From NCBI GenBank assembly GCA_023457355.1, contig JAEWLW010000084.1, positions 1-54,483 of the forward strand: a stretch of 54,483 bases of DNA. The letters are read 5' to 3'. This document shows positions 36,683 to 43,914 of the stretch, in pieces (position 1 is the first letter of the stretch; each line of letters starts with the position of its first letter). The DNA comes from Bacillota bacterium (lineage in GTDB: Bacteria > Bacillota > Clostridia > Oscillospirales > Ruminococcaceae). The notes under the pieces were generated by a model that ran no database searches, had not been told where the DNA came from, and saw nothing but the letters and a program-made list of their open reading frames with translations. Position numbers and translations under genes: made by a program.

Positions 36683-37925
36683 GAAAGGAAATAAAAATTT
36701 GATATTGCTTTTACTGGGGCGGGGCGTATCCGATATAGGCGCGAGCATCCAGATGATCGTCATGCCGCTGTTCATCATGGATTTGGGCGGCTCGGCAGCC
36801 ACGGTAGGGCTCTATTCCTTTCTGTCTTTGGCAACCGTTTTGGTTTACCCGCTGGCCGGTGTGTTCGGGGACCGATTCAACCGCAAGGCCATCATGGTGG
36901 CCACGGACTTTTCCAGCGCAGGCGTCGTTCTGCTGCTAGCTGCCTGTTCATATTTTCATCGGATTAATCTGACGGTATTGTTGATTGCGCAGATATTGAT
37001 TGCCACGCTGAACGGTCTTTTTGATCCTGCTACAAAAGGGATGGTGCCGCAGATTGTGGCGCAATCACAGCTGACAAAGGTAAACGCCGGCATTTCAGCG
37101 CTAAGAACCTTATCTGTCCTGCTCGGCGCCGCAATCGGCTCCATGCTGTATGCGGGGGGCGGCGTTAAGGCGCTGTTCCTTCTTAACGGTATATCCTTCC
37201 TGCTGTCCGCATGCAGTGAACTGTTCATTTCATACCGGCACATCAGGCGCGATACCAACGGGAGCAATCCCGGCCTGCTATCGGACTTGCTGGCGGGTAT
37301 CCGGTTTATCCTGCACAACAAAATCATTGGCCAGCTCTGTGTGTACTTTTTGATTACATTTGCGTTTATACAGCCTATTTTCAATGTGGTGATGCCTGTA
37401 TTCTTCCGTGGCAGCCTAAGGTACGCCGACACACAGTACGGTTATCTTCAAATGGTGGTTATTATCGGAGCGTTATTGGGCAGCATTCTTGTTGGCGCTT
37501 GGCTTGGTAAGCGTGTACAGCTTAAAAGATCGCTGACCATAGGTTGTAGCCTGATGGTGGGGATACTATTTTTGTTTGCGCTACTGCTGTCCCCGTACTG
37601 TATACAGCTCTTTGGAAATGATACCCTGACATTCTTTTTGTTGCTTGCGGTTATTCTTTGCCTTTTGAGCGCCGCGCTCATGCTGATCCATATTCCGGTG
37701 CAAACCTATATTCAAACAGCCACACCCAATGAATATATGTCGCGTGTTTTCTCAATAGTCGGCATGATAACCAAAGGGGGGATGCCGCTGGGGGCACTGC
37801 TTTACGGGCTGATTCTTGAAAAGGTTACGGTTCACCGGACGATGCTGTTCACTGCGCTGTTAATCCTGTTAATCTCAGCTTTATTCCTCACCTCGTTATT
37901 AAAAACCCCATTAAAAGACGAATAG
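36669..37925 (+). CDS. Major facilitator superfamily exporter
   Basis: A 418-residue protein with 12 predicted helices. It resembles the MefA/enterobactin-exporter group of MFS: short N-terminus, GDRFNRKAIMV in the loop between helices 2 and 3 (motif A), a long cytoplasmic loop in the middle (SYRHIRRDTNGSN). The start ATG lies 14 nt inside the end of the Rph-like gene, suggesting translational coupling. It probably exports the compound that the Rph-like enzyme modifies, or a related toxic compound, under control of the TetR at 33471. Confidence 0.9.
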   Translation: MENTRKGNKNLILLLLGRGVSDIGASIQMIVMPLFIMDLGGSAATVGLYSFLSLATVLVYPLAGVFGDRFNRKAIMVATDFSSAGVVLLLAACSYFHRINLTVLLIAQILIATLNGLFDPATKGMVPQIVAQSQLTKVNAGISALRTLSVLLGAAIGSMLYAGGGVKALFLLNGISFLLSACSELFISYRHIRRDTNGSNPGLLSDLLAGIRFILHNKIIGQLCVYFLITFAFIQPIFNVVMPVFFRGSLRYADTQYGYLQMVVIIGALLGSILVGAWLGKRVQLKRSLTIGCSLMVGILFLFALLLSPYCIQLFGNDTLTFFLLLAVILCLLSAALMLIHIPVQTYIQTATPNEYMSRVFSIVGMITKGGMPLGALLYGLILEKVTVHRTMLFTALLILLISALFLTSLLKTPLKDE

Positions 37926-38004
37926 GACAATCCTCGTCTTGTTATACTGTGTGAACGTGAGTAATTGCCAGCAAGGTGCGTAAAAAGATTATAGGAGGTG
38001 CAAT

Positions 38005-38955
38005 ATGTCGGAAATATATCTCGCGGGCGGTTGTTTTTGGGGAATGGAAAAATATATTGCCGCTATCCACGGCGTTCAGGCAACGCAGGTGGGTTATGCC
38101 AATGGAACCACTGAGAACCCCACTTATGAGGAGGTTTGCCGGCAAAACACGGGGCATGCCGAAACGGTATATGTGCGTTATGACCCTGAGATTCTGCCGC
38201 TTGAATTTCTGCTTGAACTGTATTATGAAGCGGTTGACCCGGTTTCGCATAACCGGCAGGGCGGCGATATTGGCGCACAATATCGAACCGGCATCTACTT
38301 TATCAGCGAACAGGACCGTCCGGTGATTGAACACTCCATTGCGCGGCTTCAAAGCCGTTATGACAAGCCCATTGCCATCGAAGTTGCGCCGCTTCGCAAC
38401 TTTGGCCCCGCGGAGGAATATCATCAAAAGTATCTGAGTAAAAACCCCGGGGGATATTGTCATATCAGGCAGGGGCAGTTTGAGAAAGCGGCGAACGCCC
38501 TGGTGAACCCTGCCGCTTATCCCGTGCCGGATTCTGACAGCCTGCGTATAAATCTGACCCCTGCACAGTATGCGGTCACGCAGCATAGCGCCACCGAACC
38601 GCCGTTTCAAAATGAATTTTATCAGACCTTTGTGCCCGGTATTTATGTCGATGTCACCACCGGGGAGCCCCTGTTTTCATCGCGTGATAAATTTGAATCA
38701 GGCTGCGGCTGGCCCAGCTTTTCCAAGCCGATTGATCCCAATGTTATCCGTGAGCAATCGGATAGCACCCACGGTATGATGCGTACCGAGGTGAGAAGCC
38801 GAGCCGGAGACGCCCATTTGGGGCATGTGTTTGACGATGGCCCCGAAAAACTGGGCGGGTTGCGTTACTGCATTAACAGTGCGTCGCTGCGGTTCATTCC
38901 TAAGGAAGATATGGCGCGCGAAGGATATGGCTATCTGCTGAGCCTAATAGACTGA
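38005..38955 (+). CDS. msrAB: Bifunctional methionine sulfoxide reductase MsrA-MsrB
   Basis: A 316-residue fusion. The MsrA domain has the catalytic GGCFWG (Cys10), ENPTYEEVC, GHAETV and the DPVSHNRQGGDIGAQYRTGIYF block. The MsrB domain (from about 175) has LTPAQYAVTQHSATEPPFQNEF, the SGCGWPSF motif (resolving-type Cys), HLGHVFDDGP and RYCINSASLRF with the catalytic Cys289. It reduces both S and R methionine sulfoxide in proteins, using thioredoxin. The CxxC zinc pairs of some MsrB proteins are absent. No signal peptide, so cytosolic. AGGAGGTG precedes the ATG. Alone, with its own terminator. Confidence 0.95.
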   Translation: MSEIYLAGGCFWGMEKYIAAIHGVQATQVGYANGTTENPTYEEVCRQNTGHAETVYVRYDPEILPLEFLLELYYEAVDPVSHNRQGGDIGAQYRTGIYFISEQDRPVIEHSIARLQSRYDKPIAIEVAPLRNFGPAEEYHQKYLSKNPGGYCHIRQGQFEKAANALVNPAAYPVPDSDSLRINLTPAQYAVTQHSATEPPFQNEFYQTFVPGIYVDVTTGEPLFSSRDKFESGCGWPSFSKPIDPNVIREQSDSTHGMMRTEVRSRAGDAHLGHVFDDGPEKLGGLRYCINSASLRFIPKEDMAREGYGYLLSLID

Positions 38956-39001
38956 GCGGGCGGGGAGATGCTTTTCTATTCCGGTAGCGATATAACGTAC
39001 A

Positions 39002-39032
39002 CAAGCCCGGGGGCCTCTGGCCGCCGGGCTTG
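39002..39032 (+). terminator. Terminator hairpin after msrAB
   Basis: CAAGCCCGG / CCGGGCTTG stem with a 13-nt loop. It directly precedes diverged repeat copy E. Confidence 0.75.
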
Positions 39033-39400
39033 ATAGCTTATCGAAAAATCAACAGGGGTTTAGCATATTCACAAAACAAATGCCACGCTGGCGCGGCATC
39101 GGGGTACCCTTTGCGGGGGTTCCCTGCGTTTTAAACGGTTAAAACACGTGTGGAAGACTGTCCAGACGGCTCGCATATAGGCGCGCGCCCGCGGCAGCTT
39201 GGCTCCGCAAGCTTTTGATTACGACAGTATGGGACGCGTTATGCGTTTTTGACGTATAACAAGCACAGCATAGCGGAGCTTATTAAGCGCCTAAGCGTTT
39301 GGTTGGAAATGCGAACGAAAAAGCTTACCAAAATTTTAATTTGTACAAACTTTTTCTATGGTATGCGTTTTTGGAAAGTCCGGCCGCCGTGCCTGCCAAT
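39033..39400 (+). repeat. Diverged dispersed repeat, copy E
   Basis: A degenerate relative of copies A-D: AACAGGGGTTTAGCA with ACAAAACAAATGCC at the left, GCGGGGGTTCCCTGCG hairpin, and a right part ACCAAAATTTTAATTTGTACAAACTTTTTC aligned in pieces with the ACCAAAACTTTTGATTTGTGCAA section of copy C (quoted in short blocks only: CCAAAA, ATTTGT, CTTTTTC). About 100 bases of unrelated sequence lie in the middle. Short open frames here are not genes. Confidence 0.55.
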
Positions 39401-39509
39401 GAACGGGCACGCAGTCCGCAATAAAAGGAACTTTTGAAGGAGCATTGCAATGCGTGGCTTGCACGGGTCACCGGCGATATTTTTGCGGATTAATATTTGC
39501 CGGGGCGCA

Positions 39510-41089
39510 TTATTTTAAAGCGGCGTCACGTTTTTGAAACAACCACACCCCTGAGAACCCCAGCAGCGCAGCAACGCCGGTTAACATCATCAAGCCGCCC
39601 GGTTGCAGCATGCGCATGGGGTTTACCCATGAAAAGGGCGATATTGCATAGAGTGCATCACTAACCGTTTGTTGTTCCCAGAGTATTTCCACAAGGATGA
39701 ACAGCACCCAGATGCCGTAGGAAGCGCCGCCCATCCACCGGGGGAAAAGCCCGAACAGGAATAAAGCAATTCCACCAAATGCCCATACAGCAGGAATTTT
39801 GACAAACATTTCAAAGAAGTAACGGGCCAGCATGGCGTTTTCTCCGGTGCTGCTCACCGCGCCCAAACCCACACACAGCCCGGAAACGGTCATTATCGCC
39901 GCGGGGGCGCAAAAAATATACAGCAGATGGCTGTGGCAAAACGCCTTCGCTGAACAGGCAGGGACAGCAGCATTTCGCCCTTTGCCAATTCCTCCTGCCG
40001 AAGGATACCCGCCGCCATCAGCGCGTAAATGCACAGGAGCATCGCGAGAACATATAACATCAACGACATAAATGCGCGCTCTGCACCGCCGAGCCGGGTG
40101 ATAAGGTCCGCCAGCGTCTCAGCGGAGCTGACCGCGCCCGCCATCAGATAGCTGGCGTAGCCCAGTGCGAACGAAACAGCCGCGTAAGCAATCAACCAAG
40201 AAAGAAACAGCCCCTTTTGCGTCCGCCAGGCCAGAGCGGCAGGAGAGCGAAATCCCGGCTTGGCATATTCCCGCCCTTTTTTCTGGGCAAAGAGCCCTGC
40301 ACCCAGATCCCGGCGGTGCATCAGCAGGAGCGACAATGCCGAGAACAACAACCCCGCCACCAGCGGAATCAACAGGACAGCAAAGCGTTCCCCCGCAAAA
40401 GGGCGGACGAGAAGCGGCCATTCTATGGGGTTTAAATAGGCAGCCGGATGGGAGGCCCCGCCCACATCCCAAAGGATGTGGAGAATGAACAGCACAGCCA
40501 GACAGCCAAAGGATGCTCCCCGGGCCGCCGTGCTGATTTCAAATATCTGAGCAGCTAGCCCGGCCAGTATCCCCAGCGCGCAGGCGGCGGCAAAAATGCC
40601 CAGACAATGGGCGAGAGAGCCGATGAATCCAAGCCCTAACACGGTCATGCTCAAAACGGCGAGCACCGTCATGCCAAGGTTGATAAACACCATATTCAGC
40701 AATGCGGCGGCAAGGGGGGCCAGGCTGCCGGTGACATTTGCGCCCAGAAGCTCCCGCTTGCCCTGTTCCTCCGCCAACCGTGTGTGCCGGATCATGTAAA
40801 TAATGCTGAAAATACCGCACAGCATGACGCCGAACACCTTGGTTCGCCAGGTGACAAAGCCGGCGATCGAAATATCCAAAAGCGGCCCGTGCATCGCTAC
40901 GGTGAGGGGGTCGATCAACGTGGCACCCATTTCAACAAGCGCCTCCTGCGTGGGAAACAGAACCTGCGAAGACAGCGTGTTGATAGCGTACCACAAGCTT
41001 GGCAGCAGAAACCAGACCAGCGTAAATATTCGGTTCTGCCTTAAATACAAGCGCATCAGGCTGGCAGTTCCATAAAAATGCCGCTTCAT
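39510..41089 (-). pseudogene. ABC-2 type exporter permease, frameshifted (polyketide-antibiotic exporter type)
   Basis: Two adjacent frames rebuild one permease of about 525 residues with 12 helices, similar to putative exporters of polyketide antibiotics (COG3559-like). The first (from ATG 41089) ends ATAICCIFFAPPRR*; the second continues APAAIMTVSGLCVGLG to the end WLFQKRDAALK. The change is explained by one extra G in the run of five G at 39903-39907. The start overlaps the ATPase stop (ATGA). It may be a true null, a phase-variable tract or a sequencing error. Its partners are the ATPase at 41086 and the TetR at 41826. Confidence 0.85.
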
Positions 41090-41826
41090 GGCGCCGCCTC
41101 CTTTCCCGCGTCCCGCTCATAAAAATCAAGAAAGAGCGCTTCCAGCGTTGGCGGGTCGCTTTGGCTGATCATGCCCCGGATATCCGCCATACTGCCTTGC
41201 TTGATGATCCGCCCTGATTTGATGACGCCGATATTATCGCAGAGCGCTTCTACCTCTGAGAGGATATGGCTGGATAACAATACCGTCCGGCCTGCCTGCT
41301 TTGCTTCACGAACGCACTGCTGGAACACCGTTCCCATCAGCGGGTCCAGCCCGGTCGTAGGTTCATCCAGAATCAGCAGTTCGACGTCTGATACGAAGGC
41401 TGAGATCAGCGCCACTTTCTGCCGGTTGCCCTTGGAGTAGGCCCTGCACTTCTTGGCAGGGTCAAGGTCAAAGCGGTCAATAAGCTGCGCCCGACGCTCT
41501 TTGGAGTAACTGCCCCGCAAACGGCCGAGAAAATCTATAACCTCGCCGCCGGTCATGTTATCCCAAAGCTGTACGTCGCTTGGCACATAAGCCAGGCGTT
41601 TGTGAAGTTCCACCGCGTCCCGCCACGGGTCGCCGCCCAGCAACCGGACCTCTCCGGCGTTCTTTTTGAGCAGCCCCAGCAGGATGCGGATAGTGGTGGA
41701 TTTACCGGCCCCATTGGGCCCGATAAAGCCGTAGATGCTGCCTGTGGGTACGGCTAAATCCACACCGTCTAAAGCAGTAGTTTTCCCATAGCGTTTTATA
41801 AGCCCCTTAATAGCAATAGCGGACAT
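41086..41826 (-). CDS. ABC transporter ATP-binding protein (drug exporter)
   Basis: A 246-residue ABC ATPase. Walker A GPNGAGKST, the Q-loop region, the signature as YSKGNRQKV (a known variant of LSGGQ in this subfamily), Walker B LLILDEPTTGLD and the switch His in LLSSHI. It powers the 12-helix permease encoded next. ATG at 41826 follows AGGAGG and shares one base with the TetR stop (TAATG); the frame's earlier start lies inside tetR. Operon order: TetR, ATPase, permease. Confidence 0.94.
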   Translation of the reverse strand: MSAIAIKGLIKRYGKTTALDGVDLAVPTGSIYGFIGPNGAGKSTTIRILLGLLKKNAGEVRLLGGDPWRDAVELHKRLAYVPSDVQLWDNMTGGEVIDFLGRLRGSYSKERRAQLIDRFDLDPAKKCRAYSKGNRQKVALISAFVSDVELLILDEPTTGLDPLMGTVFQQCVREAKQAGRTVLLSSHILSEVEALCDNIGVIKSGRIIKQGSMADIRGMISQSDPPTLEALFLDFYERDAGKEAAP

Positions 41827-42506
41827 TACTTTTCCTCCTGCCTGTAAAAGCATTTGCGCAATATTTTTACGTACTCGTCGAAGTCTGCATTGATCGCGTC
41901 CGTATCAATCTCCTCCAATTTTTTGTCGCCCACCATCTTCAGAGATCGGATGCCGTAATTCTCCAGCGCCCAAACGATCAGTTCCTGAATTTTATCCGCA
42001 GGCACATCGGGCCGAAAGAGGGCGGTATCTAAGCTCTCCAGCAGGTATTGGTAGCCCAGCGTGGATTGGCGGTAGAGCTTCTCCTCGAGCTGGGGGGCAA
42101 TGTCCGCCGATTTTTCTTGTGTAAGGCGCCGAATAAAAGCAAACAGCATGGGATAACGAAGATAGACCGCCCCCTTGAGCCGGGCCGCCCTGCTGTATCG
42201 TGTCAGCAGATCACCGTCGCAGTGGCCGATCTGTTCATAAAATTCCCGCCGCACGGTATCAAATGCGTAATCACAGAGAAACAAAAACAGCGCTTTCTTG
42301 CTCTCAAAGTAATGAAACAGCGCCCCCTTGGAGATACCCGCCGCTTTAACAATGGCGTTGGTGGAAGCCAGATCATAACCTTTGTCGGAAAATGCCGTCA
42401 GTGCCGCATTAAGAATTTTATCTCGCTTTTCGACTTTTAGAAGTAAAAAGTTTTCAGGTGAATGCTGCAAACGAACCGCCTCCATATAATTGACCACACT
42501 GGTCAT
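41826..42506 (-). CDS. TetR-family transcriptional repressor (2)
   Basis: A 226-residue regulator paralogous to the one at 33471. The DNA-binding domain contains KRDKILNAALTAFSDKGY, STNAIVKAAG and SKGALFHYFESKKALF; the ligand domain ends DEYVKILRKCFYRQEEK. The first ATG (42506) lies about 7 nt downstream of a -10 TATACT, exactly where transcription should begin, and no ribosome binding site precedes it or the next ATG (42485), so a leaderless message is possible. Operators overlap the -35 and the start codon. It controls the ABC exporter genes downstream. Confidence 0.92.
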   Translation of the reverse strand: MTSVVNYMEAVRLQHSPENFLLLKVEKRDKILNAALTAFSDKGYDLASTNAIVKAAGISKGALFHYFESKKALFLFLCDYAFDTVRREFYEQIGHCDGDLLTRYSRAARLKGAVYLRYPMLFAFIRRLTQEKSADIAPQLEEKLYRQSTLGYQYLLESLDTALFRPDVPADKIQELIVWALENYGIRSLKMVGDKKLEEIDTDAINADFDEYVKILRKCFYRQEEK

Positions 42507-42542
42507 TTTCTAAAGTATAACAAAACCGACCAACATGGTCAA
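42492..42542 (-). promoter_or_regulatory. Promoter with twin operators of the second TetR
   Basis: On the minus strand: -35 TTGACC (42542-42537), 17-nt spacer, -10 TATACT (42519-42514). Operators GACCATGTTGGTC (42528-42540) and GACCAGTGTGGTC (42492-42504) share the GACC-N5-GGTC form with the promoter at 33387. One covers the -35 element, the other the start site. Confidence 0.83.
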
Positions 42543-42780
42543 TATGATTTTTTTGTTAAAAGAGAATTGTGCCGCTGAGCTTATCACATCACTGCCACAC
42601 AGTTTTCTCGGACTTTTTGTCTGATACGGAAAATAGGGTGGATTATATTCTGCTCCCAGTCTGTCGATACAATCATTGTGTTTTAACGATATGCGCAAAC
42701 TAGATGCCGCCTAAACGGGATTGGGGAACCCCTTGCGGGGGTTTCCCCACGCAAAAACAGTCCCCCGGACTGTTTTTGTC
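42543..42780. other. Intergenic with partial repeat module
   Basis: No gene. At 42716-42778 there is a partial duplicate of the repeat's middle module: GGGGAACCCC, GCGGGGG and a hairpin CAAAAACAGTC / GACTGTTTTTG (42752-42778) directly next to copy C. Confidence 0.5.
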
Positions 42781-43025
42781 AGCCTGTCAATAAAGTGATA
42801 GGGGCTTACAAAACAAATGCCGCTTATCGCGACATGGGAGAACCCCTGGCGAGGGTTCTTCCCGCAAAACAATCCACTGGACTGTTTTTGCACCCTCTCC
42901 TACGCTTCTTACAGAATTAAGGCACTTTGGGGCGCTGCCCCAAACCCTGCGCGCTTTTAAAAAAGCTTGACCAAAACTTTTGATTTGTGCAATGTTTTCT
43001 AAAATGCTCGTTTTTCGACAAGCTG
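42781..43025 (+). repeat. Dispersed intergenic repeat, copy C
   Basis: About 245 bp, same orientation as copy A. Left end AGCCTGTCAATAA, right end (reverse) AGCTTGTCGAAAA. It keeps the AACCCCTGGCGAGGGTT hairpin, the CAATCCACTGGACTG palindrome, GGCACTTTGGGGCGCTGCC and the right-hand CCAAAACTTTTGATTTGTG block. It lies between the divergent TetR and convergent pgmB genes. Confidence 0.88.
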
Positions 43026-43225
43026 AGGGCAGATTATATTTTGCCCCGGAAGGGCAATAAAAAAGACGCTGCCCGCGCCACCTGGGGAACTTGCAAAATC
43101 ATTTTGCATTATGGAGATTCGTGGCGCTTGTGTGCCGCACAGGCGTTGCTTCCTGCCGTTCCTTGTGCGCGCGGGATATAAATTTTCAGGCCACTTTTGC
43201 GGCAGGCGCAACGTTTCCCGGCGAT
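43026..43225. other. Intergenic, inverted copy of second repeat family
   Basis: No gene. The reverse strand from 43197 reads AAAGTGGCCTG followed by ATTT, CGCGCGCACAAGG and GGCAGG, resembling 9968-10050 and 15090-15170. Confidence 0.35.
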
Positions 43226-43270
43226 AGCGAACGGCCCCGCCCGGGTATAATCCGGGTGGGGCCGTTCGCT
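43226..43270 (-). terminator. Long hairpin downstream of pgmB
   Basis: Arms of 20 nt, starting AGCGAACGGCCCC and ending GGGGCCGTTCGCT, with a loop of about 5 nt and one internal mismatch, 5 nt beyond the pgmB stop. No U tract follows, so it may stabilise the message rather than terminate. Confidence 0.65.
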
Positions 43271-43275
43271 TCTGG

Positions 43276-43914
43276 TTACAGAACGTATTGCAGAATATCT
43301 GAGAGCTTCGAAAGGCGGTAGGTGGCCTGCAGCGAATTTACCGCATCCCCGAGTGCCGCGCTGTCCATACCGCCAGCAGCCGCGGCCGCTATGCCGGACT
43401 GCGCGTCCTCGACGACGAGGCAGCCGCCCGGCGGCAGCTTTAAACGCGCCGCTGCGGTTAAAAACACCTCCGGGTCGGGCTTGGGGTGTGTGATATCGGT
43501 ACCGTCCGACACCGCGTCGAAAAACATCCCTAAACCGAGATGGTCCAGAATAAATTTTGTGTTTTTGCTCGAGGAGCCGATCGCCAGCTTACAGCCGGCT
43601 CCGCGGAGCGCATCAAGTGTTCTGCGCACATCGCCGTCCAGATCTGCCGGCGTCATATTTTGCAGTAGCGCCCGGTAAAGGTCGTTTTTTTGGCTGATAT
43701 AACGCGCCTTATCTTCATCGGACATCGCTTTGTGGTTATATGCCAGAATAATCTCAAAGCTTTCCATGCGGCCAATGCCGCGCAGTTGGTCGCCCAGCGA
43801 CTCGTCAAAGTGCAGGCCGAGCATTTGGGCGATCTGTTTCCACGCTGCAAAGTGAAACCGGTCGGTGTGACAGATTACCCCGTCCAAATCAAAAATCACT
43901 GCTCTATAACGCAT
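43276..43914 (-). CDS. pgmB: Beta-phosphoglucomutase
   Basis: A 212-residue HAD-superfamily enzyme. Motif I is FDLDGVICHTD (nucleophile Asp and acid/base Asp), the cap domain has LRGIGRMESFEIIL, motif II is IGSSSKN and motif IV is VVEDAQSGIAAA. It converts beta-glucose 1-phosphate to glucose 6-phosphate. The start lies 11 nt inside the end of the GH65 gene, which makes beta-glucose 1-phosphate, so the two act in sequence. Last gene of the trehalose operon. Confidence 0.95.
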   Translation of the reverse strand: MRYRAVIFDLDGVICHTDRFHFAAWKQIAQMLGLHFDESLGDQLRGIGRMESFEIILAYNHKAMSDEDKARYISQKNDLYRALLQNMTPADLDGDVRRTLDALRGAGCKLAIGSSSKNTKFILDHLGLGMFFDAVSDGTDITHPKPDPEVFLTAAARLKLPPGGCLVVEDAQSGIAAAAAGGMDSAALGDAVNSLQATYRLSKLSDILQYVL

